A DNA stretch of 64,000 nucleotides from an uncultured Clostridia bacterium (GTDB lineage Bacteria; Bacillota; Clostridia; Oscillospirales; CAG-272), in NCBI GenBank assembly GCA_947630625.1, contig CANRIL010000003.1:1-64000 (forward strand). Direction: 5' to 3'. The notes beneath the pieces were generated by a model that was not told the origin of the DNA, searched no databases, and saw only the letters and a program-made list of their open reading frames with translations. Every line of letters begins with the position of its first letter. The stretch's first letter is position 1. The position numbers and the translations under genes were made by a program. This document shows, piece by piece, positions 52,101 to 58,619 of the stretch.

Positions 52101-52791
52101 GACCGACTCCGCGTTAACCGACACCGCATCAACCGACTCGACCGAGTCGACCGCCCCTACCCCCGAATTTGAACTCCCCTTCGACATATTCCCACCGGCG
52201 GGCGAGGAAGGGGACTTTGAAGAGCCCGAAACCGACGAGCTTGAACTGCTCGAGGACGGCACATTTTTCGAGGACATAGACGACGCCCCGGACACCGCCG
52301 CGGAAATGCCCGCCTCCGCCCGCCAGCGCGACACCTCAAACCTTTGGAATGACCCGACCGTACCGAAAACGGGCTGGACCTGCACGGGCGTGACCGACCT
52401 CGGCGCGCCGAACGGCGTCTGCGGCATGTGCGGGCACCAGATAATACGGTACGTGCATCACATGACGCACCCGAATTATCATTCGCTCGGCGTCGGCTGC
52501 GTCTGCGCCGGGAAGATGGAGGGCAGCATCGAGCGTGCCCGCGCGCGCGAACGCGAATTCAAGAACCGCGAGGTGCGGCTGAAAAATTTCCTCGCCCGCA
52601 AATGGCGCGTCTCGAAAAACCACAACGAGTATATCAAGGTGAAGGGTCACATCATCGTCCTCTGCCGCGACGCCGCGCGGGGAACTTATAAATATTCCTT
52701 CGACAGCGTATTTTCCCGCGAAATTTTCCCCGACAGAAGATCCGCCGTCATCGCCGTCTTCGCCCGCCTCTCCGAAGCGGAAAACAAATAA
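49144..52791 (+). CDS. UvrD/PcrA-like superfamily 1 helicase with a repeat linker and C-terminal zinc domain
   Basis: Residues 1-735 are a standard UvrD/PcrA helicase: Q motif LNERQLEAV, Walker A AGAGSGKT, motif II VDEFQD, then motifs IV-VI (LMTIHSAKGLEF, VAITRAEDRL). After about residue 738 come some 320 residues not found in PcrA: six 14-residue units like ADSGTSSTTDGRS, an Ala/Arg-rich helix, then acidic sequence. The last 140 residues form a compact domain with Cys1080, Cys1093, Cys1096, His1098 and a later GVGCVCAG, probably zinc-binding. AAGGAGG precedes the ATG. It is 1215 residues against about 730 for PcrA. The tail may bring a partner or DNA structure to the helicase. Confidence 0.9.
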   Translation: MDGILSGLNERQLEAVTATEGYLRVIAGAGSGKTKLLVSRYAYLVKEYGISPANILCVTFTNKAAGEMKRRIRALAGGEYDTSLISTYHGFCVRVLREDCERVFYPREFEIIDKSRQKTILGEIYRRRELKLDHASFEKMLDLIAEYKAKNRSYVARMCARDGRAVIESPSTLNEAIIGEYMEAERRIFAMDFSDLLYFTLDVFNRCPDVLDKWRDRLNYVMVDEFQDSSGTEMELVDLVSAKYKNVMIVGDPDQNIYEWRGSDVRLLVDFDKTHTPTKTVILDRNYRSTPEILRCANSLIGKNVLRLKKDLYTERGRGEPVIHYHEKSEYAEAQRIADNIAEFRRHGRRFSDIAVLYRSGFISRVIEKKLNEGGIPYEIFGGVKFYRRMEILDIMAYVRLVAAGSETAAGEENQKRLAGIADPQALRAENDAFRRVVNTPRRKFGRTRLSRLEALTDGGSLYEALKQNLDDPAFAGSGAADFVRVIEDARKNARGARVSKTVADVLTGSGYERYIRELGDMERFENLSEFKRIAEEYERSFGEDITLSEFVRQIDIQASEGEDGEISDTVKLMTIHSAKGLEFPIVFVPGLSEGIFPSSKTIEERRGLGLEEERRLCYVAITRAEDRLFLLDSEGTSGGGRTKTPSRFLFEIGEENYVRVGAIPKELREAAERATLGEPEPSRMPVVGEAVTHPAFGDGVIVSYDARRHSFRVRFSKLGTTRDISEDFFTRRRETSKSAETGREANTHATDGISTADSGTTSTTDGSIAANSGASSATDGSSTTDSGTSFTTNGRSTADSGTSSTTDGRSVADSDASSPTIEKIVSDFGTSFPTGGQNTSSSSDRHAANSGSTSSPDTPSAAAHDDGITAAEAARRAIEAVAAAERRAADRAAEEASRRASGTGEGSTRKLEEELRAAVEARRTALLSRAKSADTANSNDTGDTPTAAAMTDIGDTISIDISPASFAAADTTASTGTGSADIAASTDSALTDTASTDSTESTAPTPEFELPFDIFPPAGEEGDFEEPETDELELLEDGTFFEDIDDAPDTAAEMPASARQRDTSNLWNDPTVPKTGWTCTGVTDLGAPNGVCGMCGHQIIRYVHHMTHPNYHSLGVGCVCAGKMEGSIERARAREREFKNREVRLKNFLARKWRVSKNHNEYIKVKGHIIVLCRDAARGTYKYSFDSVFSREIFPDRRSAVIAVFARLSEAENK
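51412..51663. repeat. 42-bp tandem repeats inside the helicase gene
   Basis: Six imperfect units of 42 bases (gccgattccggcacgtcttc, then caccacagatggaagaag and a spacer) encode the 14-residue ADSGTSSTTDGRST motif. Changes between units keep the reading frame and mostly the Ser/Thr/Asp/Gly character. Confidence 0.85.
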
Positions 52792-52832
52792 GCCGCCGGA
52801 AATAAACGCGGCGCGCCGGAATGCACAAAAAC

Positions 52833-52874
52833 AAAATCCCGGAGACAACGCATGCCGTTCCCCCGGGATTTTTT
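52833..52874 (+). terminator. Terminator of the helicase gene
   Basis: AAAATCCCGG pairs with CCGGGATTTT across a 20-base loop and is followed by further T residues. Confidence 0.8.
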
Positions 52875-52879
52875 GCGTC

Positions 52880-52972
52880 CCCGACATCTCGCCCCTCTCT
52901 TTCCTACCGCCGCGCGTCCATCCCGCCACGCCTCCATCCCGCCGCCCTTTCCACTCCCCCTCAAAAAATCCC
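52880..52972. repeat. Short pyrimidine-rich island
   Basis: The plus strand has variants of cgcgtccatcccgccacgcctccatcccg, like the longer islands at 10390 and 29430. It lies just before the marR promoter. Confidence 0.5.
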
Positions 52973-52974
52973 TC

Positions 52975-53003
52975 TTGACACGCGGACGAAAATAGTATAT
53001 AAT
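52975..53003 (+). promoter_or_regulatory. Promoter of the marR-citrate synthase pair
   Basis: TTGACA and TATAAT, both perfect, are 17 bases apart. Confidence 0.9.
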
Positions 53004-53008
53004 TGAAC

Positions 53009-53024
53009 TGTTCATTTTTGAACA
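53009..53024. promoter_or_regulatory. Probable MarR operator
   Basis: TGTTCA-TTTT-TGAACA is a perfect inverted repeat right over the predicted transcription start, the usual place for MarR autorepression. Confidence 0.75.
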
Positions 53025-53053
53025 TTATTGTCACATCAATTTGAGGAAGACAA

Positions 53054-53500
53054 ATGAACGACATACTTGAAAGCATGTTTTATGCGCGGGAGCTGTATTC
53101 GCGGCTGCTCGCGCCGATCGCCGAAAAATACGCGCTGTCCCCGGCGGAGCTCGCGATATTGATGTTTTTGCACGATACCTCCCCCGGCTCCCCGGCGCGC
53201 GACACCGCCGCCGACATCGTCCGCGAGCGGCACATGACAAAATCCGCCGTCTCGATGGCAGTCCGTTCGCTCTCACTGCGCGGGCTTTTGTCCGGCAGCT
53301 TCACGGACGGCAACCGCCGCTCCGTTCACCTGTGCATCTCCCCCGAAGCCGCGGCGATCGCCGAGGACGGACTTTCGGCGCAGAGAGAATTTGTCGCGGA
53401 GGTGACGCGAGGATTCTCCGACGAAGAGCGGCTCCGGCTGCGCGACCTTCACCGGCGGATGATCGAAAACATGCGCTCGCAAAGTCAGCGGGAGGTCTGA
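53054..53500 (+). CDS. MarR family transcriptional regulator
   Basis: The 148-residue protein has the winged helix-turn-helix of MarR regulators (LSPAELAILMFLHD...HMTKSAVSMAVRSLSLRGLL, then the wing FTDGNRRSVHL) and a C-terminal dimerisation helix. GAGGA precedes the ATG. It ends 28 bases before citrate synthase, so the two are probably cotranscribed and the regulator may control entry to the citrate branch. The ligand is unknown. Confidence 0.92.
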   Translation: MNDILESMFYARELYSRLLAPIAEKYALSPAELAILMFLHDTSPGSPARDTAADIVRERHMTKSAVSMAVRSLSLRGLLSGSFTDGNRRSVHLCISPEAAAIAEDGLSAQREFVAEVTRGFSDEERLRLRDLHRRMIENMRSQSQREV

Positions 53501-53528
53501 CCCGCCCATCAAAGAAAGGAAACTTATC

Positions 53529-54854
53529 ATGGAAATGAACAAACTGAGCGAATACGCACGCCGCGCGGAGGAGGTCTGCCTCGAAAACGACTACATTGAC
53601 CCCGCTCTCTTTGACAAGCTCGGCGTCAAGCGCGGTCTGCGCGACAAAAACGGCGACGGCGTTCTCGCCGGGCTTACAGGCATTTCCAAAATAACGGCGT
53701 TTGAGGTGCGGGACGGCGTCAAAACGCCGTGCGAAGGGCAGCTCTTTTACCGCGGCTACAAAATAAACGACCTGCTCGCCGGGCTTGGCGAAAATCTCGG
53801 ATTTGAGCGGATCGCGTATCTGCTTCTCTTCGGCAAAATGCCGACCGAAAATGAGGAATCCGAATTCCGCGAGCTGCTTGGCGAATGCCGCACGCTGCCG
53901 ACTAATTTCGCGCGCGACGTTATAATGAAAGCGCCGAGCGGCGACATAATGAATTCGATGACGCGCAGCATCCTGACGCTCGGCGCCTACGACGAGAGCG
54001 CCGCCGACACGAGCGTTTCCGCCTCGCTGGCGCAGTGCATACGGCTCATCGCCGAATTCCCGCTGCTCGCCGTCTACGCATACCACGCCCACAACTACTA
54101 CGACAACCTTGACAGCATGTTCATCCACCGCCCCGACCCCGCCCTCTCGACGGCGGAGAATTTTCTCACCATGCTCCGCCCCGACAAATCATACACGCCG
54201 ACCGAGGCCAAAGTGCTCGACACGGCGCTCATACTTCACATGGAACACGGCGGCGGCAACAATTCGAGCTTCACAACGCGCGTCATAACCTCGTCCGGCT
54301 CCGATACATATTCGACGATGGCGGCGGCAATGTGCTCGCTCAAAGGACCCAAACACGGCGGCGCGAACATCAAGGTCATGGAAATGATGGACGACATCCG
54401 CGAAAACGTCCGGGACACGCGCGACCTCGACGAGCTCTCCGACTATCTTTCCAAAATAATAAACAAGGAAACGTTTGACAAAAAAGGGCTCGTATACGGC
54501 ATGGGACATGCCGTTTACTCGCTCTCCGACCCGCGCGAGCGCGTCTTCAAGCAGTACATAAACGCGCTTGCCGCCGAAAAAGACAGGCTCGACGACCTTA
54601 TGCTTTACGAGGCGGTGGAGGATATCGCGCCGAAGCTCATCGCGAAGTACAGGCGAATTTACAAAGGCGTCAGCCCGAACGTCGACTTCTATTCCGGCTT
54701 CGTCTATGACATGCTCGGCATCCCCCGCCAGCTCTACACGGCGGTGTTCGCCGTCGCGCGTATCGTCGGCTGGAGCGCGCACCGGATCGAGGAGCTGATC
54801 TGCGCCGACAAGATAATCCGCCCCGCGTACCTGAGCGTCATGGCGGAGCGCTGA
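53529..54854 (+). CDS. Citrate synthase
   Basis: The enzyme condenses acetyl-CoA and oxaloacetate. The 441-residue protein has the first catalytic histidine in LHMEHGGGNNS, GPKHGGAN, the second in GMGHAVYSLSDPR and the aspartate in NVDFYSGFVYDMLG. The length is that of the type II-like enzymes with an N-terminal extension found in anaerobic Clostridia. AAAGGAAA precedes the ATG. 2-Methylcitrate synthase is the alternative, but no prp genes are nearby. In a fermenter it would serve glutamate, and so arginine, synthesis. Confidence 0.92.
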   Translation: MEMNKLSEYARRAEEVCLENDYIDPALFDKLGVKRGLRDKNGDGVLAGLTGISKITAFEVRDGVKTPCEGQLFYRGYKINDLLAGLGENLGFERIAYLLLFGKMPTENEESEFRELLGECRTLPTNFARDVIMKAPSGDIMNSMTRSILTLGAYDESAADTSVSASLAQCIRLIAEFPLLAVYAYHAHNYYDNLDSMFIHRPDPALSTAENFLTMLRPDKSYTPTEAKVLDTALILHMEHGGGNNSSFTTRVITSSGSDTYSTMAAAMCSLKGPKHGGANIKVMEMMDDIRENVRDTRDLDELSDYLSKIINKETFDKKGLVYGMGHAVYSLSDPRERVFKQYINALAAEKDRLDDLMLYEAVEDIAPKLIAKYRRIYKGVSPNVDFYSGFVYDMLGIPRQLYTAVFAVARIVGWSAHRIEELICADKIIRPAYLSVMAER

Positions 54855-54907
54855 GCGGCCGCGCGCCGAATAAGCCCGAAAAAATTAAAAAATTATTTCA
54901 TCGCCTA

Positions 54908-54936
54908 TTGCAATTCCCGATTCCTTATGATATAAT
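54908..54936 (+). promoter_or_regulatory. Promoter of rpmB
   Basis: TTGCAA and TATAAT are 17 bases apart, about 45 bases before the ribosome binding site. Confidence 0.75.
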
Positions 54937-54989
54937 ACCCTTGTTCGTGATTTGATGATGATTTATTCATATACTTGGAGGTGATCCCT

Positions 54990-55178
54990 ATGGCAAAATG
55001 CTGTATCTGCGGTAAGGGCGTGACTTTCGGTCACAACGTTTCTCACTCCGAACGCAAAACGTCGAGAACATGGAAGCCCAACATCAGAAAAGTTCGCATA
55101 GATGATAACGGAACGCATAAAACCGTTAGCATTTGCTCTCGCTGCCTTCGCTCCGGCAAGGTAACGCGCGCCGTCTGA
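54990..55178 (+). CDS. rpmB: Ribosomal protein bL28
   Basis: This 62-residue protein of the large ribosomal subunit keeps the zinc-binding cysteines CCICGKG and CSRCLRSGK of the C+ form, along with the NVSHSERKTSRTWKPNI segment. The ribosome binding site is unusually complete, GGAGGTGATCC, ending four bases before the ATG, as expected for a highly expressed gene. Presence of the four cysteines means it depends on zinc. It is a single-gene unit with its own promoter and terminator. Confidence 0.97.
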   Translation: MAKCCICGKGVTFGHNVSHSERKTSRTWKPNIRKVRIDDNGTHKTVSICSRCLRSGKVTRAV

Positions 55179-55194
55179 TCGTTTGAACGCGGAA

Positions 55195-55228
55195 GGGCAG
55201 ACTTTTTATCAAAAGTCTGCCCGTTTTT
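55195..55228 (+). terminator. Terminator of rpmB
   Basis: GGGCAGACTTTT pairs with AAAAGTCTGCCC and is followed by GTTTTT. Confidence 0.92.
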
Positions 55229-55245
55229 ATTGCTGTTTTAAATTT

Positions 55246-55983
55246 ATGAGCATCCTGCTCCTTTCACACAATACGCCGGAAAAGGTCGTCCTCGCCGCGG
55301 AAGCGCGCGGATTTCGGACTGTCGTCATGCCGCCCGTCCCGTCCCTTCCGTCGCCCGTCGCCTCGCATCCGGACATGCTTTTGTTCTGCCGCTGGAATAC
55401 TCTCTTCGTCCGCGCCGCGCACATGGAGCGCGCCGATTTTTCGCGCGCTGTCGAAGAAATAATCTCGGCGGAGCCCTCCCTGTCGCTTTCGCTGACCTCC
55501 GACGATGCCGGGGCGCGGTATCCCGGAGATATCGCCTTCAACTGCACCGTGATCGGCGGCGCGCTCGTCGGCCTCGCCGACCATATCTCGCCCGCCGTCA
55601 GGCGCGCCGCGTCGGCGAATCTGATGCCGGTCGTAAACGTCGCGCAGGGCTACGCCAAATGCTCGACCGCGCATCTCGGAGACGGCGCGCGCGCGCCGAT
55701 AATCTCCGCCGACGAAACTATACTCCGCGCCGCCCGCGAACGCGGCGTCCCCGCGTATAAGATCATGCCCGGCGGCGTCTCCCTACCCGGCTACGACACC
55801 GGATTTTTCGGCGGCGCGTCCTTTTTCGCCGACGGCACGCTCTATACGCTCGGCGACGTTGATCAACACCCGTCCGCCGAAACGATAAAGGACGCCGCGC
55901 TCACGCACGGCGTCCGGGTCCATTCTCTATCCGATCAGCCGCTCTTTGACTCCGGCTGCCTTTATATCGGGAAGGAGGTATAA
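55246..55983 (+). CDS. DUF6873-like protein
   Basis: The 245-residue protein starts MSILLLSHNTPEKV and contains VNVAQGYAKCST, a glycine-rich middle (PGGVSLPGYDTGFFGG) and SLSDQPLFDSGC. I associate it with the DUF6873 (GME) group of Clostridia, whose fold resembles amidinotransferases; the function is not established. No Shine-Dalgarno precedes the ATG and the gene starts 18 bases after the rpmB terminator, so expression may be low or use readthrough. It is followed at once by a DUF1294 gene. Confidence 0.75.
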   Translation: MSILLLSHNTPEKVVLAAEARGFRTVVMPPVPSLPSPVASHPDMLLFCRWNTLFVRAAHMERADFSRAVEEIISAEPSLSLSLTSDDAGARYPGDIAFNCTVIGGALVGLADHISPAVRRAASANLMPVVNVAQGYAKCSTAHLGDGARAPIISADETILRAARERGVPAYKIMPGGVSLPGYDTGFFGGASFFADGTLYTLGDVDQHPSAETIKDAALTHGVRVHSLSDQPLFDSGCLYIGKEV

Positions 55984-55986
55984 ATT

Positions 55987-56280
55987 TTGGACATATCCGC
56001 AATTCTTGAAGCGCTGCGAATCCCGCTCGCGTGCTGGTTCGCGCTCGCCTCCGCCGCCGCGGTCGTTTTGACCGTGTACGACAAATCGGCGTCGTGGAAG
56101 CGCGGGCGCAGAATCCCCGAACGCGTGCTGCTGCTCGTCGCATTTCTCGGCGGGGCTTTGGCGATGTACGTCACGATGCAGCTCATCCGCCATAAGACGA
56201 AGCACACAAACTTCATGATCCCACTGCCGCTGTTTATCCTGCTCCACCTCTTCGTCGCGTGGGCGGTCTATATTATGTGA
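55987..56280 (+). CDS. DUF1294 small membrane protein
   Basis: The 97-residue protein has three or four membrane helices with the family motifs VLTVYDKSASWKRGRRIPE and LGGALAMYVTMQLIRHKTKH. The start is TTG, three bases after the stop of the upstream gene, with GGAGG in the preceding tail. The two probably form one transcript. Function is unknown. Confidence 0.87.
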   Translation: MDISAILEALRIPLACWFALASAAAVVLTVYDKSASWKRGRRIPERVLLLVAFLGGALAMYVTMQLIRHKTKHTNFMIPLPLFILLHLFVAWAVYIM

Positions 56281-56283
56281 GCG

Positions 56284-56916
56284 TCAGAGCCGCACAAACG
56301 CGAGGATCGAATATACTGTCCCCGCCGCGCCGAGCGCAAACATGATGACAGATACGACACGCGCCGCCGTGACCCATATGAACGTCGGCTCTGCGCCGAC
56401 GCCGTAGGCGTTCCGCATCACCAACGTATCGAGGCTCCAGATCGCTTTCGGAAAGAGGAAGATCAGCATCGGAATAATGAGGAGAACGAGCGAGATGAGC
56501 GCTACCATCGAGATCTCTTCAAGCTCGTATATCTTTTCGGGATATTCTAACAAAACGGAATGCTCCGTGCTTCCGTCCGCGAATACGAGGTCGCCGCTCC
56601 CGTCCGTGACGACGCCGAGCGCACCCATCCGGTCCTCCATCTCGCGCCTGACGCTGCCCACCCGCGACGACGTGATGCACAAAAGAATCACGAGCGCCGC
56701 AATTGATGCCGCCGAGACGAATCCAAAGATTCTGAGGATCAGCGGCGTGTAAAACAGCTCCGTCCGCTCGCCCGCCCTGTCGATTTTGTCAAGCGTCGCT
56801 TCGTTTATCGCCGCCTCCTCATCGGAGGACACCGGCGCGCCGAGGCGCGCGCCGCAATCTATGCAGACGGTGCGCGAATCACTCTGCACCGCCCCGCAGC
56901 TTGAACATCTCTTCAT
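56284..56916 (-). CDS. Zinc-ribbon membrane protein of unknown function
   Basis: The 210-residue protein begins with a zinc ribbon (CSSC and CIDC, Cys4/7/18/21). A charged segment follows, then about three membrane helices near residues 60-84, 135-157 and 183-207. The loop after the first helix is acidic and probably external. No catalytic motif is visible. AAGGAG precedes the ATG and the promoter is fully consensus. It converges with the DUF1294 gene, leaving a gap of three bases and no terminator hairpin. Confidence 0.82.
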   Translation of the reverse strand: MKRCSSCGAVQSDSRTVCIDCGARLGAPVSSDEEAAINEATLDKIDRAGERTELFYTPLILRIFGFVSAASIAALVILLCITSSRVGSVRREMEDRMGALGVVTDGSGDLVFADGSTEHSVLLEYPEKIYELEEISMVALISLVLLIIPMLIFLFPKAIWSLDTLVMRNAYGVGAEPTFIWVTAARVVSVIMFALGAAGTVYSILAFVRL

Positions 56917-56963
56917 TTCAGCCGACTCCTTCCCGCAATATCATGACTTTATCATGTATCTAT

Positions 56964-56992
56964 ATTATATCATCATATGACGTGATTGTCAA
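56964..56992 (-). promoter_or_regulatory. Promoter of the zinc-ribbon membrane protein gene
   Basis: TTGACA and TATAAT, both perfect, are 17 bases apart. Confidence 0.9.
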
Positions 56993-57003
56993 CTCTTTTT
57001 ATG

Positions 57004-57054
57004 AAAAAAATTTGCCCGCATCGGAGCGGCTTTCCCTGCCCCCGACGCGGGCGT
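57004..57054 (-). terminator. Terminator downstream of the C39 peptidase gene
   Basis: GCCCGCGTCGG pairs with CCGATGCGGGC and is followed by AAATTTTTTT on the minus strand. It lies after the duplicated gene tail. Confidence 0.65.
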
Positions 57055-57205
57055 TTATTTTATTATCTTTCTCCGATGTTTCCGTCCGGCAGTACCACGA
57101 CCGCCTGCATATTGAGCGAATTATACGCGAGAACGGACTCGTCGATCGAACAGCGCACGTCCCGAACGGCAAGGCTTTCCCTGCCTCCGATGCGGGCGCT
57201 TATTT
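57028..57205. repeat. Duplicated 3' end of the C39 peptidase gene
   Basis: A segment of about 145 bases containing the last 26 or so codons, the stop codon and the following bases of the peptidase gene is repeated directly downstream. The extra copy still reads SIDESVLAYNSLNMQ...LPDGNIGER and a stop, with only a few changes from the genuine end. It has no start codon or ribosome binding site of its own. Confidence 0.9.
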
Positions 57206-58540
57206 TTATCTTCCGCCGATATTGCCGTCCGGCAGTACCACGACCGCCTGCATATTGAGCGAATTATACGCGAGAACGGACTCGTCGATCGAATAGCGCA
57301 CGATCCCGTTTGAGCCGTAGGGGTCGGCGAAAATGTAGCCGTCGCTGTCGTAGCCGCAGAACACCATGCAGTGCTCGTTTGCGGGATACATGAAGCTTTC
57401 GCTCCCGTCCGTCGACTGCCAGAGGATTATTTTGTCGATCTCCTTCATCCCGACGGTCGCCCACACCGCGACAGGTATGCCGCGGTCGATATATTCCTTC
57501 TTAAGCTGTTCAAGCGACATTCCGGAGACGTTTTTGGCGTGATATTCCTCGTCCGCGAGGAATTTGTTCAGCGCGCGGACGATAACGGGCGCAAAGCACC
57601 CGTAACCCGCGTTCTCGGAGCGCGGGTCGCCCGCGTAAACGAGCTTCGGATTCGGTCCGTACCTGCACCCCCACTTGATCGAAACGGGCTCGCACTCAAG
57701 ATAGTCGTCGACGAACTCCTCCGGCGCAATGTCAAATCCGAAATAGCGCAAAAGCATCGTCGCCGAGACGGATTCACACCCGTTCGGCAGAATTCCCTCC
57801 TGCGAAATATACGGCACGCCGAGCAGCGCGTTTTTCTTTTTCGCCGTCGACTCAAACGTAAGCTCGTGCCGACACAGAAGGTCGTGTTTGAACGCCCCCT
57901 CCACAAGCCTGTCCGACGCGGGGCAGACGCCGTATGAAGTGTATGTGCTGCGCGCGTAATCGAAGAACGATTCGAGCCGCGCGACAATATTTTCAAGGTC
58001 GAACGTCTCACTATATTCCTTTCGGGAATAGCCGTCCGGCGCTTCATAATCGCCGATATCGACATACTCAGCGCTCTCATATTCCATTGCGACGCCGTTT
58101 GCAGGCTCGCCCCAGACCTCGACCGTGCCGTCGTCCCTGTAATAGTCATAGACAACGTAAAACCACCGCATCATGTCTTTCGCGAACTGATCCCGCGCCG
58201 TCATGTCAACCGAAACGACGCCGTCCTCGTGAAAGGTCAGATACTTCATCGGCACCTTGAAGTCGTCAAGCTCGCCGACGGCACGGAAAAGCTGATCGAC
58301 CGCGTATATCACGGGGTCGATTTGCGCGTCCGCGCCATCGTTGTCGTAATTGCCGTTCGGATTGAGGATATAGTTATTGTCGACGAGGATGCTCTTTATG
58401 AAAAGATTGTTGCGGTTCAGCTTGGCGATCACAAAAAGCGACGATGCAAGCGCGGCAAGCAGACCGCATAATATTGTCACTATGACCGCGATAAGTATCG
58501 CGCGCCGTCTTTTAGTCCTGTCCCTGTTCTTATCAAACAT
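57206..58540 (-). CDS. C39-like peptidase, membrane-anchored
   Basis: The 444-residue protein has one N-terminal membrane helix (about residues 13-35) and a large external part. Its C-terminal half is a C39-type cysteine peptidase domain with the catalytic cysteine in LPNGCESVSATMLLRYFG and a later histidine in NEHCMVFCGYD and aspartate in FADPYGS. It lacks an ABC transporter fusion, so it is a stand-alone surface protease or amidase rather than a bacteriocin processor. Only AAGGA very close to the ATG precedes it. Its 3' end is duplicated downstream. Confidence 0.87.
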   Translation of the reverse strand: MFDKNRDRTKRRRAILIAVIVTILCGLLAALASSLFVIAKLNRNNLFIKSILVDNNYILNPNGNYDNDGADAQIDPVIYAVDQLFRAVGELDDFKVPMKYLTFHEDGVVSVDMTARDQFAKDMMRWFYVVYDYYRDDGTVEVWGEPANGVAMEYESAEYVDIGDYEAPDGYSRKEYSETFDLENIVARLESFFDYARSTYTSYGVCPASDRLVEGAFKHDLLCRHELTFESTAKKKNALLGVPYISQEGILPNGCESVSATMLLRYFGFDIAPEEFVDDYLECEPVSIKWGCRYGPNPKLVYAGDPRSENAGYGCFAPVIVRALNKFLADEEYHAKNVSGMSLEQLKKEYIDRGIPVAVWATVGMKEIDKIILWQSTDGSESFMYPANEHCMVFCGYDSDGYIFADPYGSNGIVRYSIDESVLAYNSLNMQAVVVLPDGNIGGR

Positions 58541-58571
58541 TTCCTTATATTAAAAATCCGCAGCAGATATT

Positions 58572-58609
58572 GAAGGGGCGCCCCTTTTTTAAAGACGCCC
58601 CTTCTTTTA
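58572..58609. terminator. Hairpin between araA and the C39 peptidase gene
   Basis: GAAGGGGCG pairs with CGCCCCTTC. The T-run is on the plus-strand side, so its role for the minus-strand genes is uncertain. Confidence 0.45.
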
Positions 58610-58619
58610 TTCACTTAGC

